A stretch of 5,892 nucleotides of DNA from Methanobacteriota archaeon (GCA_011391345.1 JAABQR010000162.1:1-5892); one strand, 5' to 3'; counted from the stretch's first letter, positions 1-5,746 are shown. Notes: generated by a model not told the origin, from the letters alone. Program-made: numbers and translations.

Positions 1-78
1 GAACACGCCTGCCTCGGGTACCCTGAACCCGGCCTCTTCGGTTGGTTTAGCATTCTCACTCGGAGCCTGTGTTGGCAT
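1..78 (-). CDS. Unrecognised protein, N-terminal fragment (5' end only)
   Basis: This is an open frame from ATG at 78-76 running off the left edge, 26 codons with no stop. The peptide begins MPTQAPSENAKPTEEAGF and continues through RVPEAGVF. The start is supported by a Shine-Dalgarno-like GGAGAG (minus strand, 91-86) placed 7 bases before the ATG, and by a TATA-like box farther upstream near 141-148. The visible residues are hydrophilic and rich in P, E and A, as in a flexible N-terminal tail. There is no signal peptide or membrane segment. I do not recognise the family and propose no function. It is transcribed divergently from pheA across a 294-base gap. The chance that so short an open frame is spurious is real, but the well-placed ribosome site argues for a true start. 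Confidence 0.5.
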   Translation of the reverse strand, partial: MPTQAPSENAKPTEEAGFRVPEAGVF

Positions 79-122
79 CAAAACACTCTCCAAAAAACCC
101 TCACTGCAGCACTTAGGCTAGG

Positions 123-152
123 ATAAGCAGCCCCAAGGGCATAATAAGCAGC
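123..152. repeat. 9-base direct repeat, 21-base period
   Basis: ATAAGCAGC occurs exactly at 123-131 and again at 144-152. The start-to-start distance is 21 bases, about two DNA helical turns, so both copies face the same side of the helix. The second copy overlaps the TATA-like box at 141-148 and the palindrome at 147-160. Spacing and position would suit a paired operator for a dimeric archaeal regulator. That role is inference; only the repeat itself is seen. Confidence 0.4.
141..148 (-). promoter_or_regulatory. TATA-like box for the leftward gene
   Basis: Read on the minus strand the element is CTTATTAT, a fair match to the archaeal TATA box. A start site about 25 bases downstream would fall near 118-120. 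That gives a leader of about 40 bases containing the GGAGAG ribosome site in front of the ATG at 78. The transcription start is estimated from typical archaeal spacing, not observed. Confidence 0.35.
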
Positions 153-160
153 GCGTTGCT
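147..160. promoter_or_regulatory. Near-palindrome, possible operator
   Basis: The 14 bases AGCAGCGCGTTGCT match their own reverse complement at 12 positions (AGCA-n-CGCG-n-TGCT). The element lies immediately upstream of the TATA-like box at 141-148 as read on the minus strand, where archaeal TFB or a regulator would bind. A helix-turn-helix dimer site is a reasonable guess, but one short palindrome can also arise by chance. Confidence 0.3.
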
Positions 161-196
161 CTTTGTTGCCATTCCTAGCCTCCGTGATTAGTGGGT

Positions 197-215
197 CCGC
201 GCCTTATAGGCGTGG
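197..215. repeat. Hairpin, 8-bp stem with 3-base loop
   Basis: Bases 197-204 pair with 208-215 around the loop TAT. Seven pairs are Watson-Crick and one is G-U when read as plus-strand RNA (G199 with U213). The G-U pair becomes A-C on the minus strand, so the structure is slightly better as plus-strand RNA. It may be a DNA-level operator or an RNA element; nothing here decides which. Confidence 0.35.
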
Positions 216-240
216 CAAAGCTCCTCATGGTCTCGCCCGA

Positions 241-248
241 TATAAATG
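241..248. promoter_or_regulatory. TATA box, orientation uncertain
   Basis: TATAAATG on the plus strand, preceded by GA, reads CATTTATATC on the minus strand. This is the best TATA match in the intergenic region. Used rightward it would start transcription near 268 and give pheA a leader of about 105 bases. Used leftward it would start near 215-220 and give the left-edge gene a leader of about 140 bases. The A-rich flank expected for a TFB recognition element is seen only in the leftward reading (ACAAAC before TTTATATC), which slightly favours leftward use. Confidence 0.4.
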
Positions 249-310
249 TTTGTGGCTCTATCCAGCAGCCAGGCGCACCATTCTAGTGGACATTTCTGTG
301 CAGCGGACAG

Positions 311-329
311 TGCTGGCGGGGCGCCAGTA
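311..329 (+). repeat. Hairpin upstream of pheA
   Basis: CTGGCG at 313-318 pairs perfectly with CGCCAG at 322-327 around a GGG loop. A G-U and a U-A pair extend the stem to 8 bp. An upstream segment, CCAGCA at 262-267, is complementary to TGCTGG at 311-316, so two mutually exclusive folds are possible if transcription starts upstream of 262. If pheA is transcribed from the box at 344-349, this is DNA upstream of the promoter and the folding is irrelevant. Confidence 0.3.
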
Positions 330-343
330 TCCTTGGAAGAGTA

Positions 344-349
344 GAAATA
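344..349 (+). promoter_or_regulatory. pheA: Possible TATA box for a leaderless pheA transcript
   Basis: GAAATA, within GTAGAAATAG, is centred about 26-27 bases before the pheA ATG. That is the spacing expected when an archaeal transcript starts at or next to the start codon. A purine-rich stretch (GGAAGAG) lies just upstream in the TFB element position. The absence of any Shine-Dalgarno sequence between 350 and 372 fits a leaderless mRNA. The TATA match itself is mediocre. Confidence 0.35.
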
Positions 350-372
350 GGCTGATTCTTGTACAGCGTTCG

Positions 373-1200
373 ATGGCCAAGGCGAGGCGTTTGGTGGCTT
401 TCCAGGGAGAGCGGGGCGCTTACTCGGAGGACGCGTGCGTCAAGCAGTTCGGCTCCGAAGTGGAGACACGGCCCTACCCGGACTTCGCCTCGGTCTTCGG
501 TGCAGTCGAGAGGGACGAGGTCACGCACGCAGTCGTCCCTGTCGAGAACTCGATCGAGGGAAGCGTCACCCAGGTCAACGACCTACTGCTGGACCACGAT
601 CTCACGATAGTCGGCGAGGTCATCGTGCCCGTGAAGCACTGTCTGATGGTAGCCGAGGGCGCGACCATGGATTCGGTCAGAGAGGTCATGAGCCATCCGC
701 AGGCCCTCGGGCAGTGCAGGAAGTTCCTTGAGAACCATCCGGACTGGAAGACCATCGCATCGTACGACACGGCCGGCAGCGCGCGGATCGTCGCGGATTC
801 GAAGCGGATTGATGTCGCCGCCATCGCGAGCAGGAGGGCCGCGAAAGTCTACGGACTCAAGATACTGAAGGAGGACATCCAGAGCGAGGACGCCAACTTC
901 ACGAGGTTCTTCGTGCTCGAGAAGAATCCAGGCCCAGTGGAGGGCGCGAACAAGACCTCCATCGTCTTCGCCACCAAGAACGCGCCGGGGGCGTTGCACA
1001 TGTGCCTGGGGGAGTTCGCCTCCAGGGGCGTGAACCTGTCGAAGCTGGAGTCCAGGCCCAGGAAGAACAAGCCGTGGGTCTATGTGTTCTACGCGGACAT
1101 CGAGGGCAGCATGGACGACCCTGCCTGTCACGCAGCAGTGGGCGGCCTTCTCAAGACGGGCGCGTTCGTGAAGGTCCTGGGATCGTACAAGAAGGCCTGA
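373..1200 (+). CDS. pheA: Prephenate dehydratase with ACT domain
   Basis: The enzyme converts prephenate to phenylpyruvate, the committed step to phenylalanine, in the cytoplasm. The product is 275 aa, normal for a stand-alone monofunctional enzyme. Seen in order: GERGAYSE at residues 12-19, VPVENSIEG at 55-63, SHPQ at 107-110, DTAGSA at 132-137 and NFTRFF at 175-180, whose Thr-Arg-Phe is the conserved catalytic-domain signature. An ACT domain follows (about 195-272), with GAL at 206-208 and ESRP at 226-229; in this family these form the phenylalanine site for feedback inhibition. ATG at 373 is chosen because homology starts within a few residues of it and it is the only in-frame ATG nearby. 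No ribosome site precedes it, suggesting leaderless translation. There is no chorismate mutase domain, so prephenate must come from another gene. It is a single gene with no same-strand neighbour in the window. Confidence 0.95.
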   Translation: MAKARRLVAFQGERGAYSEDACVKQFGSEVETRPYPDFASVFGAVERDEVTHAVVPVENSIEGSVTQVNDLLLDHDLTIVGEVIVPVKHCLMVAEGATMDSVREVMSHPQALGQCRKFLENHPDWKTIASYDTAGSARIVADSKRIDVAAIASRRAAKVYGLKILKEDIQSEDANFTRFFVLEKNPGPVEGANKTSIVFATKNAPGALHMCLGEFASRGVNLSKLESRPRKNKPWVYVFYADIEGSMDDPACHAAVGGLLKTGAFVKVLGSYKKA

Positions 1201-1241
1201 GCGTCGGCTCGTGTATGAAAAGCGGTAAAGTGTTTCTGGAA

Positions 1242-1274
1242 GTGGTTTGCAGGTCTCGTGCCGCTCCGAACCAC
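1242..1274. terminator. Inverted repeat in the convergent gap, weak terminator candidate
   Basis: The 75 bases between the pheA stop and the peptidase stop contain GTGGTT at 1242-1247 and AACCAC at 1269-1274, a 6-bp inverted repeat with a 21-base spacer. It begins one base beyond the peptidase stop codon. A short T run on the minus strand (1221-1218) lies beyond it for leftward transcripts. No strong T-rich archaeal terminator is seen for pheA. The stem is short and the loop long, so this is only suggestive. Confidence 0.2.
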
Positions 1275-1275
1275 C

Positions 1276-2490
1276 CTAGGCGACCCTGTCTAGTAGGGTT
1301 GAGCGTCCTTCCCAGTTCGAGAAGGCGTTCACGAAGTCGTACCAGCTCGTCTCGGTCGCGAATGGCACGGTCACGTAGTCGTCCTTGATGGAGTGCATGC
1401 CGTCGTTCGTCGAGGGCGCGTAGATCGCCATCCCGCTGGACTTGTAGTTATGGTCCCCGTTGATGCATGCGAAGACGCCATCACTCACGACCTGCGAGAC
1501 AATCGAGGCGGCGTCCCTGATGCTCTTCTCTATCGTCTGGTCGCCGAACAGGTTGTCCGCGAAGCCCTTCAGGTCCACGTTGTACGGATAGTAGTACTCC
1601 TGGGCCAGGATCAGGTCCCTCTGGATGGAGTTCATGTACACGACGAGCCATTCGAGGAGTTCAGAGCCCAATACATCCACCGCCTCAGTCAGCTCGTCCA
1701 TGTATGCCATGTCGAAGGCGCTGATTGTCACGTCCTTGTACCCCAGTTCCTCGTAGTACGCGGCGTAGTCGACCACGATCACCCTGGACAGCTCCCTGCC
1801 ATCCATATCTGGAGCGTCGACGAGGTCCTGTGCGATGGTGTCATACGGGAAGCCCTGTCCGGGCACGGTCTCCTCGCTGAAGACGAGGTAGTCCGAGTAG
1901 TCCATCACCTGGTATGCTATCTCAGGCATGGCCATGAGGCACTGGTCGAAGCCGATGACATCCATGACCTCTCCCGTGTCCTCGTATGCGCCCTCGACCG
2001 CGTCCCGCAGCTCGACCATGGTGATGCATGCATCCTCGCCAGTCGTGTCGTCCCAGCAGAGGCCTCTCCATCCACCGCCATGGTCCCAGAGTATCAGCGC
2101 GTATCTATCGGCAGGGAACTCGTCGCAGCAGATCTCGATGAACCCCTCCAGTGTATCAGGACTGGACATGTCGACCTCAATCGGATAGCCGAGGTCCCTA
2201 TCGATGATCTCCTCGACAGGCGTGGAATAGCCATCCTCAACGTACAGAAGGTCCGCAGGACCGCTGAGTGTATCCATGAGAACGACGAAGTTCACGTTCT
2301 GGTCCGAGCCCACCGTCTCGAGCCACTCCAGGTTCAGGACGCCCCATGGTTCCAGGTTGTTGTCGGCGTCCAGGTACACCATGAATGTCCATTTGGCGTT
2401 CGCATCTCCAGCCGAGCTCGACGCCGGTGCCATCATGAGCACGAGCATCGCGACCGCAGCCACAGCTCCGAATCTATAGGATTCCCTCAC
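1276..2490 (-). CDS. Secreted clostripain-family (C11) cysteine peptidase
   Basis: This is a predicted exported endopeptidase of 404 aa. The N-terminus is a Sec-type signal peptide: Arg-containing residues 2-6, a hydrophobic core at 8-22, then APASSSA with likely cleavage after residue 27. It has no lipobox cysteine. The C11 core begins with WTFMVYLDADNNLE (34-47). The catalytic pair is His137 in ILWDHGGGW and Cys184 in GFDQC. SEETVPGQGFPY (205-216) and SSGMAIYAPS (351-360) are further family landmarks. Clostripain itself cuts after Arg; the specificity here cannot be read from sequence. No C-terminal membrane anchor or sorting tail is visible, so the enzyme may be released. By hand count the mature part has about 74 Asp+Glu against 16 Lys+Arg. 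The GTG start at 2490 is preceded by GGGGGG (2503-2498) with a 7-base spacer. It has its own leader and TATA-like box. Family assignment is firm; substrate is unknown. Confidence 0.9.
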   Translation of the reverse strand: MRESYRFGAVAAVAMLVLMMAPASSSAGDANAKWTFMVYLDADNNLEPWGVLNLEWLETVGSDQNVNFVVLMDTLSGPADLLYVEDGYSTPVEEIIDRDLGYPIEVDMSSPDTLEGFIEICCDEFPADRYALILWDHGGGWRGLCWDDTTGEDACITMVELRDAVEGAYEDTGEVMDVIGFDQCLMAMPEIAYQVMDYSDYLVFSEETVPGQGFPYDTIAQDLVDAPDMDGRELSRVIVVDYAAYYEELGYKDVTISAFDMAYMDELTEAVDVLGSELLEWLVVYMNSIQRDLILAQEYYYPYNVDLKGFADNLFGDQTIEKSIRDAASIVSQVVSDGVFACINGDHNYKSSGMAIYAPSTNDGMHSIKDDYVTVPFATETSWYDFVNAFSNWEGRSTLLDRVA

Positions 2491-2505
2491 TTCGTTGCCC
2501 CCCGA

Positions 2506-2565
2506 TCACGGGCCGAGCGGGTCTCGATGCCCGCGAACCCGCGGGCGTCTGTCGCTCAGCCGTGA
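2506..2565 (-). promoter_or_regulatory. Long hairpin leader of the peptidase gene
   Basis: A 60-base imperfect inverted repeat fills most of the gap upstream of the peptidase. The outer arm TCACGG at 2506-2511 pairs with CCGTGA at 2560-2565. After a bulged G2512 and a mismatch, GAGCG at 2515-2519 pairs with CGCTC at 2553-2557. The apical hairpin pairs GCCCGCG at 2529-2535 with CGCGGGC at 2540-2546 around a 4-base loop. Its base ends 3 bases before the GGGGGG ribosome site. The TATA-like box at 2586-2592 predicts a start near 2563-2565, so the hairpin may form the extreme 5' end of the mRNA. A role in translation control or mRNA stability is inference. It could alternatively be an operator. 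Confidence 0.5.
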
Positions 2566-2585
2566 CGCTGTAACCTCAGTTATGC

Positions 2586-2595
2586 TATTAATCAC
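2586..2595 (-). promoter_or_regulatory. TATA-like box for the peptidase gene
   Basis: The minus strand reads GTGATTAATA here, an AT-rich island in GC-rich surroundings with ATTAATA as the TATA-like core. With usual archaeal spacing transcription would begin around 2563-2565, giving a leader of about 75 bases. It lies between the stop of the 7-TM/DUF835 gene and the peptidase, suggesting the peptidase is transcribed independently of the upstream operon. No clear terminator is visible between 2600 and 2634, so read-through is possible. Confidence 0.4.
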
Positions 2596-2634
2596 TTACC
2601 GAAGCGGATCGTACTGACTCCCCGTGAAACCCCT

Positions 2635-3987
2635 TCAAATGGGCCCACCGGAGGCGACCTTGAAACGCTTCCTGAGTTGCTCGATGCCCTCTTCCCCCTT
2701 CACGACCTTCCTGTCGCGCTCGAGGAGAGCGAGCTCCTTGTCGTCGTACGCCTTCGGGTTTATCGCGATCAAGAGCCTCGTCTTGGTGATCCACGTGACC
2801 TCGTTGAGCGAATCCAGGTACCTGAGCACCTTTCTGAACTCGTTGAAGGTGATGAGATACTCGATGCCTTCCAGGAGGACTATGCTGTTCGGGTTGCTCT
2901 CCATGAACCTGATGACCGTGTCCGTCAGGACCGCCAGGCTCGTGGGCGCTACCCTGCGCTCTCCGGGCATCTCGGTGAGCCAGATGATGGGCGTGACCTG
3001 TATGTTGTAGTTCTCCCTGATGTTCTCAGGGTACTCTCTGGTGACCATCAGGCCTCTGGGTATGAGAAACTCCAGCGTGGCCGATGCGGACTCCTCCGAT
3101 ACGGGGAGGTCGGCGTCCGGCCTCAGGGGAAGTGAGATCAGTTCGGAGAACAGCCTCACCGAGCTCTCGGACTTCTCGTCCTCCATGAGGTACGGCCCCC
3201 TGGGTATGTCGTAGGCTCTGAAGCCAGATCTCTTGGCGCTCTCGACCTCGGGGTCGACTATCAATGCCGTGAACCTCGTGTCCGTCACCGTGCCCAGTAT
3301 GGCTGCGAACAGACCCACCATGATCCAGGAGTAGGGGTTCACGCCGTCGTAACCGACCACGTATTCGAGCACGACGTCGAACAGGAATTCGGTGATCGGT
3401 ATCCCTATCAGCGCAAGGGCCATGCCCTTCATGCCCCCGAACACCTCGAACTCCGTCCCGTGCCCGAGGCCGGATTCCCTGTTCGTGAACGGCAGGATGA
3501 AGTCGATCACGACAGAGGTTGCCAGGTACCCTATCACCATCCCGAGCAGGACCGTTTCGTCCGCGACTTCGACCCCCTGCGGGTTCACGGCCCACGAGTA
3601 CACGATCACGAACAGGCCGATGACCCCCCATATCGTGATGATGTTCACCGGATGCCTCTTCATCCAGTCGGAGAAATGGTCCATGGTGCTGAATGTCCTG
3701 TAGCGGGTGTTCAGGGCCACGAGACACACGGAGAGCCATATCGCCACGACGACGAAAGTGACATCGATGGCGATGTGCGCCTGCTCCGACCACGAGCCAA
3801 GGTAATCCTTGGCTATCTCGAAGACCCACAGCATGACGACCGACGCCAGGAACAGGGTGAATATCCAGCCCCTGATGACTGTGAAGAAGTCCGCCCTCAT
3901 GCGCCGTATGTGCACGACGGAGTAGCCCACCAGGAACAGGCCCAGGATGCTCGGGACTATGTCAAAGATGATCCTCTCAGCATCCAC
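2635..3987 (-). CDS. 7-TM membrane protein with cytoplasmic DUF835 domain
   Basis: The product is 450 aa from the GTG at 3987. Seven hydrophobic segments are visible at about residues 6-26, 37-57, 72-92, 114-134, 146-166, 186-210 and 220-235. A linker of about 75 residues follows, then a DUF835 domain at about 311-424. Its landmarks are GLMVTREYPENI, then WLTEMPG, SIVLLEGIEYLI, and finally LLIAINPKAYDDKELALLER just before the tail. DUF835 has no established biochemical function that I know of. The N-terminal half resembles sensor or receptor membrane modules. No histidine kinase, receiver, cyclase or P-loop motif is present. The gene sits 49 bases after ilvD, on the same strand, with no promoter in the gap. 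A membrane signalling or scaffold protein is the best guess. The start is chosen by the ribosome site at 4003-3995; a GTG at 3999, adding four residues, is the alternative. Confidence 0.8.
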   Translation of the reverse strand: MDAERIIFDIVPSILGLFLVGYSVVHIRRMRADFFTVIRGWIFTLFLASVVMLWVFEIAKDYLGSWSEQAHIAIDVTFVVVAIWLSVCLVALNTRYRTFSTMDHFSDWMKRHPVNIITIWGVIGLFVIVYSWAVNPQGVEVADETVLLGMVIGYLATSVVIDFILPFTNRESGLGHGTEFEVFGGMKGMALALIGIPITEFLFDVVLEYVVGYDGVNPYSWIMVGLFAAILGTVTDTRFTALIVDPEVESAKRSGFRAYDIPRGPYLMEDEKSESSVRLFSELISLPLRPDADLPVSEESASATLEFLIPRGLMVTREYPENIRENYNIQVTPIIWLTEMPGERRVAPTSLAVLTDTVIRFMESNPNSIVLLEGIEYLITFNEFRKVLRYLDSLNEVTWITKTRLLIAINPKAYDDKELALLERDRKVVKGEEGIEQLRKRFKVASGGPI

Positions 3988-3994
3988 CGTTCGA

Positions 3995-4003
3995 ATCACT
4001 CCT
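3995..4003 (-). promoter_or_regulatory. Ribosome binding site that fixes the 7-TM gene start
   Basis: AGGAGTGAT on the minus strand closely matches the anti-Shine-Dalgarno target AGGAGGTGAT. It ends 7 bases before the GTG at 3987, ideal spacing. It physically contains the other candidate start, the GTG at 3999-3997, which therefore would have no usable ribosome site of its own. This makes 3987 the better start. Confidence 0.65.
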
Positions 4004-4036
4004 GCCTGGGCTCAAGCCACGCAAGGGCAGTGGGGG

Positions 4037-5743
4037 CTAATGATTCTTGTCATCATGAGGGGGTCTCGCGCCACCAGGCGACATGACCGCTCCCGTGCTG
4101 GCCGAGCTGACCCCGTCCCTGTACCTGGCGAGGTAGCCCGAGACATCGCCCTTCGGCGCCTTCCTGTCCTTGAGCCTCGACCTGACCTCCTTCTGGGATA
4201 TCAGGACCTCAATCTCCCTCGAGTCCAGGTTTATCCTGATGATGTCCTTGTTCCTCACCGCGGCAATCGTCCCTCCGACGAACGCCTCGGGGGACACGTG
4301 GCCGATGGATAGTCCCTTCGTGCCTCCGGAGAACCTTCCGTCCGTGACGAGCGCGACGGATTCACCGAGCCCGAGGCCCGCGAGGATGGATGTAGGTCCC
4401 AGCATCTCTGGCATGCCGGGGGCGCCCTTGGGTCCCTGGTACCTGATGACGACCGCGTCCCCTGGCACTATCTTCCCCTTCAGCATCGCGTCGGTCGCGG
4501 CCTTCTCGGAATCGAAGACCTTGGCCGGCCCCTCGAACCTCCTCATGGAGTCGGTGACCGCGGACTGTTTGATGACGGACCCCTCCTCCGCGAGGTTCCC
4601 GAAGAGGACGGCTATGCCTCCTTCCTCGTGGTAGGCATTGTCCAGTGAGCGGATGACATCGGCGTCCTCGACCTTCCCCGCCTTTGCCACGCTGAGGATG
4701 GACGCGCCGGTCACGGTCCCCGTGTCCATGAGGGCTCCGGAGAGCCTCGACATGACTGCTGGTATGCCCCCCGCCCGATCGAGGTCGTCCATGAAGTGCT
4801 TCCCGCCGGGCTTCAGCGCGACTATGTGCTTCGTCTCCCTGGACAGCCTGTCGAACGCGGACAGCTCGAGCTCCATGCCGAACTCCTTGGCGATCGCGAT
4901 CAGGTGCAGGGTCGTGTTCGTGGACCCGCCGATGGCGTTCTCGACCCTGATGGCGTTTTCGAAGCTCTCCCTCGTGACGAAGTCCCTCGGGCGCCGGTTC
5001 TTCGTGGCCAGCTCTACAGCCAGGACGCCGGTCCTCCGAGCCGTCTCCCTCTTCTCCTTAGACACCGCATGCTGGGTCGCGCAACCCGGGAGGCTCAGGC
5101 CGAGCGCCTCCGTGAGGCAGGCCATCGTGTTCGCCGTGAACAGTCCGGAGCACGAACCCGCTCCTGGGCAGGCCCTGCGCTCGATCTCCAGGAAGTCCTC
5201 CTCGGAGATCCTCCCGGCCGTCAGCTCGCCGACCGCCTCGAATATGGATATCACGTCCAGCCTGCGGTCCTTGAACACGCCTGGCAGCATCGGTCCGCCT
5301 GTGAGCATGACGGCTGGTACGTTGATTCTCCCGCAGGCCATGAGCATCCCAGGGGTGATCTTGTCGCAGTTCGTGACACCCACCCAGCTGTCCGCCACGT
5401 GAGCCTCTACCATCGACTCCACGGTGTCCGCGACGATCTCCCTGGACGGGAGGGAGTACCTCATCCCATCCAGGCCCATGGCGATGCCGTCGCATATGCC
5501 GAGCACGCCGAACTCGAAGCAGACCCCACCGGCCTCCTCGACGCCCTTCTTGACCTCGGCCACCAGTTCGTTAAGGTGTATGTGTCCCGGCACGATGGTG
5601 TTGTAGGAGTTCGCGATAGCCACCAAAGGCTTCTCGAAGTCCTCGTCCTTCATGCCGGTCGCGCGCATCAATCCTCTCGCCGGCGCCCTGGACATTCCCT
5701 TCTTGACCGAATCGCTCCTCAGAGTCTCAGCCTTGTCCGCCAT
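4037..5743 (-). CDS. ilvD: Dihydroxy-acid dehydratase
   Basis: The enzyme dehydrates 2,3-dihydroxyisovalerate and 2,3-dihydroxy-3-methylvalerate to the 2-oxo acids that become valine, leucine and isoleucine. The product is 568 aa, close to the usual length. Visible landmarks are NTIVPGHIHL (48-57), GICDGIAMG (82-90), NCDKITPGM (125-133), ACPGAGSCSG (191-200), GGSTNTTLH (272-280), GPKGAPGMPEM (437-447) and DGRFSGGTKG (468-477). C126 and C198 match conserved Fe-S ligands. D85, K128 and E446 match the metal site, and S472 the proposed catalytic serine. The first region has VPGH, not the PCN found in stable [2Fe-2S] enzymes. About 15 residues follow the conserved VSSAxxGAV end, a short hydrophilic tail. 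The ATG at 5743 is 3 bases after the aspartate kinase stop, and GGGTGG (5756-5751) supplies the ribosome site. It reads closest to methanogen homologues as I recall them. Confidence 0.96.
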   Translation of the reverse strand: MADKAETLRSDSVKKGMSRAPARGLMRATGMKDEDFEKPLVAIANSYNTIVPGHIHLNELVAEVKKGVEEAGGVCFEFGVLGICDGIAMGLDGMRYSLPSREIVADTVESMVEAHVADSWVGVTNCDKITPGMLMACGRINVPAVMLTGGPMLPGVFKDRRLDVISIFEAVGELTAGRISEEDFLEIERRACPGAGSCSGLFTANTMACLTEALGLSLPGCATQHAVSKEKRETARRTGVLAVELATKNRRPRDFVTRESFENAIRVENAIGGSTNTTLHLIAIAKEFGMELELSAFDRLSRETKHIVALKPGGKHFMDDLDRAGGIPAVMSRLSGALMDTGTVTGASILSVAKAGKVEDADVIRSLDNAYHEEGGIAVLFGNLAEEGSVIKQSAVTDSMRRFEGPAKVFDSEKAATDAMLKGKIVPGDAVVIRYQGPKGAPGMPEMLGPTSILAGLGLGESVALVTDGRFSGGTKGLSIGHVSPEAFVGGTIAAVRNKDIIRINLDSREIEVLISQKEVRSRLKDRKAPKGDVSGYLARYRDGVSSASTGAVMSPGGARPPHDDKNH

Positions 5744-5746
5744 CGT

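Larger units (their letters stand above)
79..372. other. Divergent intergenic control region
   Basis: No convincing gene lies here. The frame of pheA stays open leftward to a TTG at 163, but the translated stretch looks like no known domain, while prephenate dehydratase homology begins right after the ATG at 373. The region is more AT-rich than the genes around it. It holds three TATA-like elements (141-148, 241-248, 344-349), a 9-base direct repeat, a near-palindrome at 147-160, and two hairpins at 197-215 and 311-329. It should contain the promoters of both the leftward fragment and pheA. No tRNA or recognised riboswitch was seen. Confidence 0.7.

Noticed and set aside
163..372. N-terminal extension of pheA to a TTG at 163
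   Set aside because: The 70 extra residues resemble no domain, the region is AT-richer than the gene and contains promoter-like boxes, and family homology starts right at the ATG at 373.
79..372. tRNA or other known RNA gene in the divergent region
   Set aside because: No cloverleaf with a GGTTCRA-type T arm or a CCA-proximal acceptor stem could be assembled. The hairpins present are simple and isolated.
1393..2565. 390-codon plus-strand open frame antisense to the C11 peptidase
   Set aside because: It mirrors a clearly recognisable gene with a signal peptide and catalytic motifs. Its product is His/Val/Arg-rich with no domain, typical of an antisense frame in GC-rich coding DNA.
3026..3829. 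267-codon minus-strand frame inside the 7-TM/DUF835 gene
   Set aside because: It is out of frame with a gene that has coherent membrane segments and a recognisable domain, and its His/Arg/Gly-rich product has no motif.
4008..4017. GGCTCAAGCC inverted repeat between ilvD and the 7-TM gene as a terminator
   Set aside because: The stem is only 4 bp with a 2-base loop and there is no T run after it. It does not argue against co-transcription.
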